This document shows positions 37,254 through 46,390 of a stretch of 64,000 nt of DNA, one piece after another. Position 1 is the first letter of the stretch. Every line of letters begins with the position of its first letter. The notes under the pieces are model-generated. The model was given only the letters and a program-made list of their open reading frames with translations. It was not told the origin of the DNA and made no database searches. The stretch spans positions 4,898,001 through 4,962,000 of the forward strand of contig NZ_CP042912.1 of assembly GCF_008087665.1 (NCBI RefSeq). Direction: 5' to 3'. The DNA comes from Mariniblastus fucicola (GTDB lineage: Bacteria > Planctomycetota > Planctomycetia > Pirellulales > Pirellulaceae). Both the position numbers and the translations under genes were made by a program.

Positions 37254-38201
37254 TTAATTGTCGTCAGGACGAAGCACTTCGCCGTTGGCCGGCGTCTCAC
37301 CCGCAGACCACGCCGGATCGGTGACTCCAGCGGTAGCGCGACGAACAGAACCGTCGGCCATCGCCATGTGAATGATGCCGGCTGAGAAACTCTGGGACTT
37401 CAACGGATGAGCATTGGTTGGCTCGACGTTGAATTCGGGCTTCAACATGCAGCGGCATCGCCAGGGCTCATCGCCTGCCCAGGAAGTCGGAACTGCGCCG
37501 CCGCGATTAACGAACCCGCTTCGCGCCCAGAAACTGCTGGCGTACAAGTGATCTGCCGGCATGGTGACCGAGTAGTCGTAGGGTATCGTTGGCGGAAAAA
37601 CTCCATAGCCCCACAGGTTGGCTCCATGCGTTGGGTCTCCAACTTCGCGTGACGAAATGGCAAACTTTTCATTGAACAGAATCGTATTGGAAGCTCCATC
37701 GCGGATGGTCGCAAAACTCGCACCCTCATCCCCGAAGACTTGCCAGTTTGCAGAATAGCTGCTCACGCCCCACTCGTTACTTGTCGAACTTGCCCAAGCC
37801 GGAACCTTTTCGTCCAACTCGTAGATGCCGTTTCCGAAAGAGGGATCCGAAGGCGCTTGCAGGACCGGCACGACATAGGACCGCGATGCATCTGGCCCAA
37901 GGGCGTGAACGTTGGATTGCTCAAGGAATGGCAACAGGTGATAGAAAACCGTTCCATACGGCGGATTATCATTCCCCGCAGGAAAGCTACCGTACATCGG
38001 CGGCATCTCCATCATGGCGGTATCAGCGTTATGCAACGCCAATACAAGTTGTTTCAGATTGTTCATCGATGTCGTGCGCCTTGCCGCGTCACGAACCGAC
38101 TGCACGGCAGGCAGCAGCATCCCAATCAGAATGCCGATGATCGCGATCACGACCAGTAGCTCAACCAAAGTAAAACCACGCTTCGTTTTGTGTGTAGACA
38201 T
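37254..38201 (-). CDS. DUF1559 family prepilin-like secreted protein
   Basis: A 315-residue DUF1559 protein, paralogue of the one at the left end. It starts with [18 protein letters not shown], the pilin-like leader and TM helix, and contains the typical MADGSVRRA motif near the C-terminus. ATG 38201 is the first that leaves a normal leader, and GGGAAA lies upstream. A small lipoprotein gene lies upstream on the same strand, a pairing often seen with DUF1559 genes in planctomycetes. Confidence 0.9.
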   Translation of the reverse strand: MSTHKTKRGFTLVELLVVIAIIGILIGMLLPAVQSVRDAARRTTSMNNLKQLVLALHNADTAMMEMPPMYGSFPAGNDNPPYGTVFYHLLPFLEQSNVHALGPDASRSYVVPVLQAPSDPSFGNGIYELDEKVPAWASSTSNEWGVSSYSANWQVFGDEGASFATIRDGASNTILFNEKFAISSREVGDPTHGANLWGYGVFPPTIPYDYSVTMPADHLYASSFWARSGFVNRGGAVPTSWAGDEPWRCRCMLKPEFNVEPTNAHPLKSQSFSAGIIHMAMADGSVRRATAGVTDPAWSAGETPANGEVLRPDDN

Positions 38202-38387
38202 AATTAGTTTTCCCAAATTTTTACTGACGAACTTCACCGACAACAATCTTAAAAACGGACTGCCTGGGCAGCGTTTCAAAACCAGAACCCGAAGCGTCTG
38301 CGAGTCAAAGCGAGTCGCTCGCGGACGCATCGGGTTTTGATTCAATGAGGCCCCATCGGCCCGTGATTTAACAGGCCGACAACACGG

Positions 38388-38783
38388 CTACGACATCGGG
38401 TCCCTTGCCACAACGACTTTGGGATCAGACACGATCTGATAGGTACACTTCACTTCATTTCGCTTCCCTTGCCTGTCCTGTACCGTCAGCGTGACCGCGC
38501 AACGTGCGGTTCCATCGGATTCCATGTAGGTCTTGCGAATTTCGAAATCAAGCAGCTTGTTGGACAGGTTCCAGTCGTCATCAAAGAACCTGACGGGCTC
38601 TTCCTCGGCCTCCAACTCAGCCGGTTTTTTCCCTTGTTGCCACGCCTCGAGAGATTGCTTTACGGTCGCTTCAGCAAACTCCATCTTCATTTGGTCTTCG
38701 TTGTTACCGCAGCCGGTTAGCAGCAGGCTGAGCATCAAGCATCCAAAAAATTGCGATATTGATTTCGTTGTTGAGAGCTTCAT
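38388..38783 (-). CDS. Small hypothetical lipoprotein
   Basis: A 131-residue lipoprotein with signal ending LLLTGC (Cys at about 25). A compact domain follows that has a helix around EATVKQSLEAWQQGKKP and several beta strands ending MKCTYQIV-like and VVARDPMS. The fold resembles small planctomycete lipoproteins encoded next to DUF1559 genes. I cannot assign a function. Confidence 0.75.
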   Translation of the reverse strand: MKLSTTKSISQFFGCLMLSLLLTGCGNNEDQMKMEFAEATVKQSLEAWQQGKKPAELEAEEEPVRFFDDDWNLSNKLLDFEIRKTYMESDGTARCAVTLTVQDRQGKRNEVKCTYQIVSDPKVVVARDPMS

Positions 38784-39329
38784 GTTGGGAACTTTGACTG
38801 AGGGCTACGTTTGCCCCGAATTTTCAATGATGAAATCGTTCGGGGTTACTGAAAACAGCTGAGACACGATCCGGGCAGAGCCGGAAAGATTGGTGCGACG
38901 CCGGGACTGAGGCCACGATGTTCTCAAGCACGAGAAAATCGCGGTTTGCAAGTCAACGGGCACGCCGCTTCGATGCTAGGCGAGTCACGTGAAGCCAGTG
39001 CAGCGCAACTGGCAAGCGCAGGGACCGGCACAAGGTCCTGAGTTAACAACAGAATTTTGGAGAACGTGTTCCATTGCCTGGTCTTGTTTGCTGCCAGTAA
39101 AATTTGGTTGGCAGGTGACTGATTCCATCAAAAATAACGGACGACTCATATCAGGCCGCGAGTCTTTCGTGTGCGTTGCCGCAATATAAACGAACGGCAC
39201 CGAAGCATGTAGAGACTAACGGTATAAAAATCTGATAGACGTCGAACAAATGCTGGCTGCCAATGACTGCAAGCCAACCATTAGATTTGAAACGTCGATT
39301 GCAAGCTCCTTAACTGCCAGCATTGGTTC
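38784..39329. other. Intergenic stretch without a recognisable gene
   Basis: About 545 bases contain only short overlapping open frames on both strands with no signal peptide, motif or ribosome site. One small hairpin, GGACC-GGCACAA-GGTCC near 39021, is present. No tRNA-like TpsiC sequence and no clear promoter were found. The left part probably carries the promoter of the lipoprotein and DUF1559 genes. Confidence 0.45.
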
Positions 39330-40484
39330 TCATAACTCCCCACGTACGATACCGGCAGCTTTAACCATTGACTGCAACTTTTTTGCAGCAACGGACTCTT
39401 CATTGACACAACGGTTCGCGAAACAACCGAACCCGCAATCTGGATTCAGAAAGATCTTTTGCGGATCCCAAAATCCGAGTGCTTCCCTGATCCTCGCGGC
39501 AATGAAATCCGGCGATTCCGCCACGTCAGTTCGCGGGTTCACGCACCCCAAACCGATTTCCCTGTCCGACAAGGCTTGGCCGACCACACTCAAGTCACCG
39601 GCGCGCGGCGTCGCGTATTCCAAAACCAATTGCTGAACGTTCATCGATGCAAAACAATCCACCAGCGGTTGGTAGTCACCAGTGATCATGACATCTTCAC
39701 GTTTGGACCAGTTGCCTCGACAAACATGCAGCCCAATACGTGCTCGCCCCGCGAACCCATCGATCACACGATTCAAAAGCTCCGCAGCATACGTTAGCTC
39801 TGCACCCGCATCACGGCGGGTCGCCAAAGTCGCTCACATAAAGGTGCGCCGTTTGTCGTCGCTGCTGTGAACAACTTCGGTCAGGATCGGTTCGTCGAAT
39901 TGAATGAATTCAGCTCCTGCCTGAATCAGCTCCTCAAGCTCTTCACGCAGGATCGAAACGATGTCGTCTGCCATCACCGGTTTATCGCCGTAGGCTCCGG
40001 TCGAATAGGAGGTCACCCACATCGCCCGAGTCAGCAAATAGGGGCCCGGCAGTGTGACTTTAACCGGTTTGTCCGTTAGCGAGCGAAGGAACTTCAGTTC
40101 GCCGCCGGCCAGTGGTTCGCGGCGGCGAAGTTTCCCCACACAGGTGGGATTGCGGATGGAAAACGCGGGTGCATCGAGCGTTTGCAACATCTCTTCAAAA
40201 GCGGCTTTGTCTTCGACCGTCTCGAGCATATCGGCCAACGACATCAACTTGGTCCCGTCGACTTTGTCAGTGATGAAAGAATAAAAATTGTCGCGCCGAA
40301 GCTCGCCATCGACCACGATATCGACGCCAGCGGCGTGCTGCAGCTCAATACAACGCCGGATTTCGTCATCAGCAAAACGGTTGAATTGCTCGTCACTGAT
40401 CCGCCCCATCCGTTTTTCGCGCAGCGCCGCAAGCAGCTCTTTCGAACGCGGCCACGAACCGACTTGAGTGACTGGAAACAGCAT
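39330..40484 (-). CDS. MetE C-terminal-like methyltransferase with one in-frame TGA (candidate selenoprotein)
   Basis: Reading through one TGA (39836-39834, codon 217) gives a continuous 384-residue protein of the cobalamin-independent methionine synthase II-like family (COG0620). N-terminal landmarks are FPVTQVGSWPRS, DGELRRDNFYSF and the Asp-Glu in QFDEPILTE. The zinc ligands after the TGA are intact: His253 and Cys255 in LHVCRGNW, Glu289 in LVLEYATPRAG, and Cys350 in NPDCGFG. No other stop or frameshift occurs. The TGA lies in the context RRTFM-TGA-ATLATRRD; from memory relatives often have Cys there (FMCA.L). The downstream half could not start well (only TTG 39827). This could be selenocysteine readthrough, another recoding, or a recent nonsense mutation. 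It starts 10 bases after the TusA-OsmC gene. Confidence 0.8.
39802..39824 (-). promoter_or_regulatory. Hairpin downstream of the in-frame TGA, bacterial SECIS-like
   Basis: Read on the minus strand, ACCCGC (39821-39816), loop CGTGAT, GCGGGT (39809-39804) gives a perfect 6-bp upper stem. Two more G-C pairs follow below a single-base bulge. The loop occupies bases 19-24 after the TGA and has G at its second position. These features fit the published general model for bacterial SECIS elements, but a short GC hairpin can arise by chance in coding DNA. Confidence 0.45.
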
Positions 40485-40494
40485 GCCTGGTCCG

Positions 40495-41253
40495 TTAAAG
40501 GGTTACGATTCTGGCGTCGATCTGACAGGATTTAATCAACGTTTGAAACACCGGCGAATCCTGCAATCCTGCTTGCCAAGCTTGCTCCACCATCGCGTCG
40601 TCCGCCGAAGTCGTGAGGTAGACGGTCAGAGCAATCGTTTCGATCGACGGGTCTCCTGATTCGAATCCTGCGGCGGCCAACGAGTTTACCAACGTCGCGT
40701 TGAGCGTTGCTTCCAAGTCGTCGACCACCATCGAAAGCCGACTGCATCGAATGGAAAAGCAGGCGATGACGTTGGCCAGCAGGGAACCGAGGAACTGCTC
40801 CAGCGAAGTTGCCGTTTCCGATTTTCGATCGAAGTCAATCGACGCCCCGGACTGCCAGGAAAAGTTACGCGAATAGACCGTCGTTTGGTGGCCATCTGTT
40901 TGACGTGCACGAAGGCTCCACTTGAATTGCTGAGCCTTCTGTCGATCGGACTCAAGTTCGGCTTTCTCAGTCGCCTGATCGGAGCCGCGCTGGACCCAAT
41001 GATGCCATCGTCCACTGGAGACTTCTTCGCTTCCCAGATGGGAATGCGAAACCATGCGGCACCACGGAGGCAATTCCGAAACGACAGTCGGTTCGCTGCT
41101 TCGAATTTCCAGCACGCCGCCAACGGGAACTTCCAACATGTTTTGGCGAATCAGCAGAATCAAACCGGAACCGCAATCCATCGCGCCTCCATCGAACACA
41201 TGGTCGGCACGCGGATAACCGTTTGGATGCGATTCGTTTTTGGATTGATTCAT
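40495..41253 (-). CDS. TusA-like / OsmC-like fusion protein
   Basis: A 252-residue protein. The N-terminal part (about 18-75) is TusA-like: AMDCGSGLILLIRQNM with Cys27 at the position of the sulfur-carrying Cys, then VPVGGVLEIRSSEPTVVSELPPWC. The usual CPxP is replaced by CGSG. The C-terminal part (about 125-250) is OsmC-like, with a central helix GSLLANVIACFSIRCSRL and LTVYLTTSADDAMV. The second OsmC Cys (normally in a C-P motif) seems to be Ser (DSPV). Such fusions suggest transfer of persulfide or peroxide-linked chemistry between domains. It is directly upstream of the MetE-like gene. Confidence 0.78.
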   Translation of the reverse strand: MNQSKNESHPNGYPRADHVFDGGAMDCGSGLILLIRQNMLEVPVGGVLEIRSSEPTVVSELPPWCRMVSHSHLGSEEVSSGRWHHWVQRGSDQATEKAELESDRQKAQQFKWSLRARQTDGHQTTVYSRNFSWQSGASIDFDRKSETATSLEQFLGSLLANVIACFSIRCSRLSMVVDDLEATLNATLVNSLAAAGFESGDPSIETIALTVYLTTSADDAMVEQAWQAGLQDSPVFQTLIKSCQIDARIVTL

Positions 41254-41334
41254 GAACAGTTTGATTTCTGTTTAAACGCGAAAGCTGGGCGGCGTTACTG
41301 AACGTCGAACGCACCTAGGCATGTTTGGTAAATG

Positions 41335-41400
41335 TGAGCGACAAGGCGCTAGCCGCCGTTCCGTTGCGCTTTTTAACGGCGGCTAGCGCCTTGCCGCTCA
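41335..41400. repeat. Intergenic palindromic element, copy 2
   Basis: The left arm 41335-41360 and the right arm 41375-41400 are inverted repeats of 26 bases with a single mismatch, separated by a 14-base loop. The core is GGCGCTAGCCGCC. The ends are TGAGCG and CGCTCA. A second, more diverged copy is at 11561-11628. It lies in the gap between the DsrE-like and TusA-OsmC genes and could fold into a long hairpin in RNA. Confidence 0.92.
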
Positions 41401-41448
41401 AGTTTGGCCGCGTTGATGACATAAAAGTCAATTTGTCAAACAGTGCAC

Positions 41449-41814
41449 CTAGTAGCTAACGTTGGGAGAACCGTTGCTCAGCCATTCAACCAGGACGGCT
41501 CCACCAGCGATTTCGACGCCATCGAAGAGCTGATCTTCCGAAATCTCCCGCTTTTTACAGCACGGAGCACAGGCAATCACGCGACCACCGGCCGCGATGA
41601 AGCGGGTGACAAGATCAGTCAACGGCTTGAACGGGCCGCCTTCATTGACGTTCGCTGCTTCATCTTTGACCGACGCCCAAACACCATCGGTGCTGAGGAA
41701 AACCATCGTGTCTTTTCCAGATCCCAACGCCGCAGTTGCGACCACGAAACCGACTGTGGCTTTGTCGCCGTTTTCCTTGCACGAGTTAATCGTTACGCAA
41801 AAAGTATCACTCAT
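41449..41814 (-). CDS. DsrE family protein
   Basis: A 121-residue DsrE/DsrF-like protein. Characteristic features are an N-terminal beta strand, ATAALGSGKDTMVFLSTDGVW (about 26-46), and a C-terminal Cys cluster CAPCCKKREI (about 81-90). DsrE-type proteins carry persulfide sulfur in relay with TusA. The start lies inside the last codons of the TusA-like gene (8-base overlap), so the two are translationally coupled. Confidence 0.87.
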   Translation of the reverse strand: MSDTFCVTINSCKENGDKATVGFVVATAALGSGKDTMVFLSTDGVWASVKDEAANVNEGGPFKPLTDLVTRFIAAGGRVIACAPCCKKREISEDQLFDGVEIAGGAVLVEWLSNGSPNVSY

Positions 41815-42058
41815 TTGAATTTCCGTTTTGATCTGGTTTTTTGATGATGTACAGCGGGTGATCCATCGAAATCAGCTCGTGCTTTGTCAGACGGCACCAC
41901 GCAGGAATCTCCAGCGGAGCTCCGGCGTCGAGAGCACGAACTTCGACGACGGCGTCTGCAGGTTGTTGTCGCATAAAGAGCAACAAGTCCAGCAGCAACT
42001 CGCCACAACCGGTTTCTCCGCCGTCGAATTTTGCGTTCGGTTCGCTACGGCTATTCAT
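41807..42058 (-). CDS. TusA-like sulfur carrier protein
   Basis: An 83-residue TusA-family protein. The segment GETGCGELLLDLLLFMRQQP holds the probable sulfur-carrying Cys (about 18), and the rest follows the family (VEVRALDAGAPLEIPAWCRLTKHELI). The canonical CPxP is changed to CGEL, similar to the CGSG of the fusion protein downstream. ATG 42058 is used because upstream residues do not fit TusA. It overlaps the DsrE-like gene, and the TusA-OsmC fusion follows. Confidence 0.82.
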   Translation of the reverse strand: MNSRSEPNAKFDGGETGCGELLLDLLLFMRQQPADAVVEVRALDAGAPLEIPAWCRLTKHELISMDHPLYIIKKPDQNGNSNE

Positions 42059-42281
42059 GCACCGTGCCCCTGTTGATTTTGAAACATCGACGCCGCGAAC
42101 TGGTTTCCCGGCTGTCAGGAAAATGCCTGAAAGTTTCGCTCGACGTTTAGCCACAGCGAAGTCGCTGATTGTCCCAGAGTCTTGCCAACGATCAATGGTC
42201 AGCGATGCAAAATCGGCCTGCTAAACGCGAAAGGAAATTTGTTTTTTGACACAGACGAGCAACCGTCGCCTTGAAACCGGT

Positions 42282-43313
42282 TTACTTTGACGATGCGCTG
42301 GAGGGACTGGCCAAAACATTTTCGTTGTGGGTGTAGTTGTAGTAAGTGAAGCCCTGCAATCGGAGGTCTGCTTTGACTTTGCCGGAGGCCGATTCGCTTA
42401 GCTGTTTGCGGAACTCGGCTTCTGCGGACTCCATACTGTTCGCCTGCAGCCAGTCCAACATGAACTCCTGTTCCGCCGAAAAAATGACAGACACGTTCAA
42501 GCCGGGCTTGCCATTGGCCAATCCCTGCAGGCGACTCGCCGTGTAGGCAAAATCTGGACGAGACCGGTAAGCGTGCACCCTCAGCTGATCCAAATTTTGA
42601 GCAATCAGCCGGGCAACTTCCTCCTCCGACGTCTCTTCCAAACCGTTGGTCCAACCAATGTAGGCTTCGGTCGTGATGCTGCGAGCGTTGGCTTGAGCGA
42701 GGGATCGAATCGCTTTCAAGTTGGTAATGAAGAACTCGAAAGCACCGTCTTTTGTTGCCGCGAATCCACGGGGAATCAAATAGGGTTCGGCGTAAACTTC
42801 TTTGACGCGACTTTCGATCCAAAACTCGAACTCCAAATTGTAGATGTCGAATTTTTCGGAAACGTCGACTCGGCTGTTGTTGTAGGGATCAATAACTTCG
42901 CCGAAAAAATCGGCCGACTCGCCAATCGCCGCGATGCGTTGCACGCCGTATTGCGTTTTGGCACGAGAGATAAACGAGGCCAACGATTCGTTGTGGTCAA
43001 GATCGCTGGCGTTGTCCCGATTGAGCACTTTGTGAAGCTCGTACAACAACAGCACGTCCATCTCGTGGCTGTCCGCATATTCAAGCAGCTTTTCCTCTGC
43101 CGCGACGTCGCCAAGAATGCTGGAAAAGCCGTCAACGTACAGGGATCGCTTGCTGTCGTGACGCTCCTCGGTCTGATCTTCGGCCGGTTCGGAGTCGCTC
43201 GGACTATCGGCGTCTGACGATTCGGAAACACCGACTGGCTTTACAGGCTCGTCACACGAAAGCAACGAAGAGAACGCGAGAAAGAAAATCAGCCAACGAA
43301 AACGGGACAACAT
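42282..43313 (-). CDS. Hypothetical lipoprotein, TIM-barrel-like
   Basis: A 343-residue lipoprotein. The signal ends SLLSC (Cys at about 20), followed by an Asp/Glu/Ser linker. A domain (about 60-340) then shows alternating strands and helices such as DVLLLYELHKVL and IAAIGESADFF, a GFAATKDGAFEF segment and Trp-rich parts, suggesting a TIM-barrel or related fold. I do not recognise the family. A TTG start at 43349 would be far upstream, so ATG 43313 is used. Its gene follows the 2OG-Fe(II) oxygenase gene on the same strand. Confidence 0.65.
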   Translation of the reverse strand: MLSRFRWLIFFLAFSSLLSCDEPVKPVGVSESSDADSPSDSEPAEDQTEERHDSKRSLYVDGFSSILGDVAAEEKLLEYADSHEMDVLLLYELHKVLNRDNASDLDHNESLASFISRAKTQYGVQRIAAIGESADFFGEVIDPYNNSRVDVSEKFDIYNLEFEFWIESRVKEVYAEPYLIPRGFAATKDGAFEFFITNLKAIRSLAQANARSITTEAYIGWTNGLEETSEEEVARLIAQNLDQLRVHAYRSRPDFAYTASRLQGLANGKPGLNVSVIFSAEQEFMLDWLQANSMESAEAEFRKQLSESASGKVKADLRLQGFTYYNYTHNENVLASPSSASSK

Positions 43314-43345
43314 TTTCACGTGTTTCACTTTCTGAATAGACCGAT

Positions 43346-44023
43346 TCAAAACCGTTGCCAGTTTTCAATCGCCGGCATTAGCGTTTCGTGGCCGCTGCTC
43401 TCCTTGAGCGTAACAACGATGTCCGCCGAAATCGAAATGCGAGGCTCGGTGGTCATATTCGGAGCCGTTGAGTGTAACGTTTTTGAAGGAAAAATCAGGA
43501 TCTCACCCTGTTCCGGTTCGACGTAGATTCGGTTCAGCGTTCTTTCGCCCGGCCGTTTGATGATCTGCAATTCTTCTTTTGAAAGCGTAAACAAACCGGC
43601 CGCAAACTCGTTCGGATGCTCCGCGACGCTGAAGTAAATTCCGCCACCATCAAGCGACTTTTTCAGGTAAAAGGCAAAACTCAAATGCGATTGCTGATGC
43701 GCGTGTTCGAAGATCCGTTGACCTTCGCGACTGACCGTGGCCCACGAACGCTGGAAGTAAAACGCCAGGCGATCGTTATTAAGTCCGAGTGCTTCGGTGT
43801 AGCCACGAATGGCGTCGCCGATGGACGTGAACAACGCTTCGAATTCGGGTTCACGAAAGAGGAATTCAAAGCCAGCGGTGTCACCCAGCCAGGCCGATTC
43901 CTGGTCGGGTTGAGGACGCTCCATTTCGAGAATGCGATTGCAGAGCTGTGATTGATAGCCCGCATCGAGTTTGAGTTTCTGCCGATAGACAGAAAGGGCA
44001 AACAGATCGATGAACTCGGACAT
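43346..44023 (-). CDS. 2OG-Fe(II) oxygenase family protein
   Basis: A 225-residue protein resembling the PF13759/TIGR02466 putative 2-oxoglutarate-dependent dioxygenases. The double-stranded beta-helix core shows the iron-binding pattern with His in EHAHQQSHLSFAFYL (about 113-127), a conserved G-GGIYF strand, and the distal His in FPSKTLHSTAPN (about 183-194) with the 2OG-binding Arg in PRISISADI. The middle metal ligand is not obvious. The substrate is unknown. The start at 44023 has no close alternative. Confidence 0.78.
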   Translation of the reverse strand: MSEFIDLFALSVYRQKLKLDAGYQSQLCNRILEMERPQPDQESAWLGDTAGFEFLFREPEFEALFTSIGDAIRGYTEALGLNNDRLAFYFQRSWATVSREGQRIFEHAHQQSHLSFAFYLKKSLDGGGIYFSVAEHPNEFAAGLFTLSKEELQIIKRPGERTLNRIYVEPEQGEILIFPSKTLHSTAPNMTTEPRISISADIVVTLKESSGHETLMPAIENWQRF

Positions 44024-44162
44024 GAAGCGTTTCCAATGGCCAATCGCTGGTGGGCGCCACCGAACGATAGAGTGCGAAAGTTACAAACAAAGACGCGTGG
44101 CGGCCCGAAGCCGCCACCACGAAAAAATGCTTTCTACGGAAACACCAGCATGGCGTTCTCCG

Positions 44163-45557
44163 TTACGAGCTTGCGCCAGCAGGCACTCCCATTTCAATCT
44201 CGTAGCCTTCGCGATACGGACGGCTCAACATCGAGTTCGCCAAATCATCGCCCTTGATCGATTCGGACGCGGCGTCCCAATCAAGTTTACGGCCAACGCG
44301 AGCGCAAATACCGGCAAGGTGGCAGATATTCAGCATCCGCATGTGCGAATGAACATCCGAAATCGGCTCGACTTGCTGATCAACGCAGTGCAGGAAGTTC
44401 GCCCAATGAGCTCGCCGCTCGTTCTCAACAGGATCGTAGCCTTTGTAGACTTCCTTGATAATTCCTTCCGGCAATGGCTTGCTCTCGAGATCCTCGACAG
44501 GTTTCCCCTTGAGCGAACCGCGGCTGACAAAAATACGTCCTTTGTCGCCTTCGATCAAAACACCGTTGCTGGTGTCGTGACGGATGACCATTTCGGCGCC
44601 TTCCGGGAATTTCACAGTGAAACTGAACTTGGTCGCCGTGTTGTAACGATCCGTTTGCACTGGCTTGCCATCTTTGAACTCAACCGGATGCTCGGCAGTT
44701 CCTTCGATCGAAAGCGGCTGTGAATTCTGACCGTTGAGCTCCAGAGCCCAGACGCCGATGTCCACATGGTGCGCGCCCCAGTCCGTCAGCTTTCCGCCCG
44801 AGTACTCGTACCACCAACGGAATTCGTAGTGGCCATTGGTTTGCGGACGGCCTTTTTCGGGCTTGAGCATTCGATAATCGGCTTTTGGTGCCGGCCCGAG
44901 CCAGCGATCCCAATCCAGATTTGTCGGCACATCAGCGACAGGCAGCGCTGGCGAAGAAGGTGCTCCACCGATCGCGACCTGAATCTTCTTGATTTTCCCT
45001 AACCGGCCGTCTTTCACCAAAGCCATCGCCTTGGTGAAGAGATTGAAAGTACTTCGCTGCTGCGTTCCAACCTGAACGATGCGACCAGTTTCCTTTTGAA
45101 CTTTGCGAATCAGTTTGCCTTCGTCGATCGTCAACGTCAGCGGTTTTTCACAGTAAACGTCTTTGCCCGCGTACATTGCTTCGATCAACGGTTTGGTGTG
45201 CCAGTGGTCCGGCGTCGCAATGTGAACGACCTTGATGTCGTCGCGTTCGAGGATCTTTCGATAGTCAGAGTAAACATCGGCTTTGCCTTGTCCCAGCCCC
45301 GCCTTCATGCTTTCTGCTCGGCCAGAATCCACATCAGCAATCGCAACGAGGTTCAGCCATTTCTTGGCAGCATTAATATTCCCGCCGCCCATTCCGCCGG
45401 CTCCGATGAGCGCGATGTCGACCTTGTCGTTCGCCGAACCGGTATCGAAGGCGAGCGAAGGAGCCGCAGAAAAGTGGTACGGCAGGAAGAGGCCTGCTCC
45501 AGCGGCAGAAGCCGTTTTAATGAACGAACGACGTGACGTGTTCTGCTTTTGAGTCAT
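44163..45557 (-). CDS. Gfo/Idh/MocA family oxidoreductase with Tat signal
   Basis: A 464-residue protein. It begins with a twin-arginine signal (SRRSFIKTASAAGAGLFLP), then a Rossmann fold with IALIGAGGMGGGNI (about 48-61) and DVDSGRAESM. The Lys-containing motif EKPLTLTI (about 135-142, in CEKPLTLTID) is typical. The C-terminal alpha/beta domain covers about 200-440, with GAHHVDIGVWAL. These NAD(P)-dependent oxidoreductases act on sugars, and planctomycetes have many exported copies. The exact substrate is unknown. A palindromic leader was not seen. It lies 35 bases upstream of smpB in genome order, read in the same direction. Confidence 0.92.
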   Translation of the reverse strand: MTQKQNTSRRSFIKTASAAGAGLFLPYHFSAAPSLAFDTGSANDKVDIALIGAGGMGGGNINAAKKWLNLVAIADVDSGRAESMKAGLGQGKADVYSDYRKILERDDIKVVHIATPDHWHTKPLIEAMYAGKDVYCEKPLTLTIDEGKLIRKVQKETGRIVQVGTQQRSTFNLFTKAMALVKDGRLGKIKKIQVAIGGAPSSPALPVADVPTNLDWDRWLGPAPKADYRMLKPEKGRPQTNGHYEFRWWYEYSGGKLTDWGAHHVDIGVWALELNGQNSQPLSIEGTAEHPVEFKDGKPVQTDRYNTATKFSFTVKFPEGAEMVIRHDTSNGVLIEGDKGRIFVSRGSLKGKPVEDLESKPLPEGIIKEVYKGYDPVENERRAHWANFLHCVDQQVEPISDVHSHMRMLNICHLAGICARVGRKLDWDAASESIKGDDLANSMLSRPYREGYEIEMGVPAGASS

Positions 45558-45592
45558 TGGTTGTCTTTCAAAATTTACGCTTGATTGATTCG

Positions 45593-46129
45593 TTAACGTC
45601 TGCCGCCAGCTTTCATCTGTCGGTCGATTTGTCGACGAGCTTCCTGATTTTTCAAAGTCTGGCGCTTGTCATGAATTTTCTTACCTCGCGCAACTGCCAC
45701 CATCACTTTGACGATACCGCGTGCGTTGAAGTAGGCTCGCAATGGAACCAAGGTTAGTCCGTCCGCCGTGGCTTTAACACCAAGTCGATCCAGCTCTTTC
45801 TTGTTAACCAGCAATTTCCGTTTACGTTTCGGATCATGGTTCCACAAATTTGCCTGGCGATACTCTGAAATATCGGCATTCACCAGCCAAAGCTCGCCGT
45901 TCTGAAAACGGACGTAAGCCTCTTCCAGCGAAAGCTTTCCAACTCTCAGGCTTTTGACTTCGCTACCGTGCAGCACCAGTCCGCATTCGAGTTTTTCAAG
46001 CAACTCGTAGTTGTGGCGAGCCTTTCGGTTTTCCGCGATCGTCTTTCCAGTCGGCGCAGCATTCTTTTTCTTCTTGGCAGGCTTGCCAGCCGAAGTCGGT
46101 TTGGGCTGATTCTTTTTTTTCTTGGACAA
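45593..46129 (-). CDS. smpB: SsrA-binding protein SmpB
   Basis: A 178-residue SmpB, the tmRNA-binding protein of trans-translation. Key segments are IAENRKARHNYELLEKLECGLVLHGSEVKSLR, WLVNADISEYRQ, and the C-terminal VAVARGKKIHDKRQTLKNQEARR tail. A Lys-rich N-terminal extension (about 1-30) precedes the core. The start is uncertain: TTG 46129 is best placed by protein length and GAGACC upstream, while ATG 46201 would add 24 atypical residues. tmRNA itself was not found in this window. Confidence 0.9.
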   Translation of the reverse strand: MSKKKKNQPKPTSAGKPAKKKKNAAPTGKTIAENRKARHNYELLEKLECGLVLHGSEVKSLRVGKLSLEEAYVRFQNGELWLVNADISEYRQANLWNHDPKRKRKLLVNKKELDRLGVKATADGLTLVPLRAYFNARGIVKVMVAVARGKKIHDKRQTLKNQEARRQIDRQMKAGGRR

Positions 46130-46390
46130 ACGAGTATCCAGGTCTCTGTCTTGGGGGATTTTGAGGATGCCACGTCGCGAACAATCGCCTCGGGCCAACA
46201 TCCTAACATTGTTCCCGATCGTTCACTTTGACGCTGGAACTATCGAATGTAAATGCTTCTCAACTGGAAAAAATACGGTTCAAGGCATAAAATACCGATC
46301 AGCTATTTGACAACCATGCTGCAGAGATCGAACGTCGTGAGCAAAAGCTCCGTTGCGATTTCTGCACGCAAGCCCTGCGGGAAACGCTCA

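Noticed and set aside
39330-39827. The downstream half of the MetE-like gene as an independent gene with a TTG start
   Set aside because: It is in the same frame as the upstream half, lacks a ribosome site and would begin mid-domain, so it is treated as one gene with an in-frame TGA.
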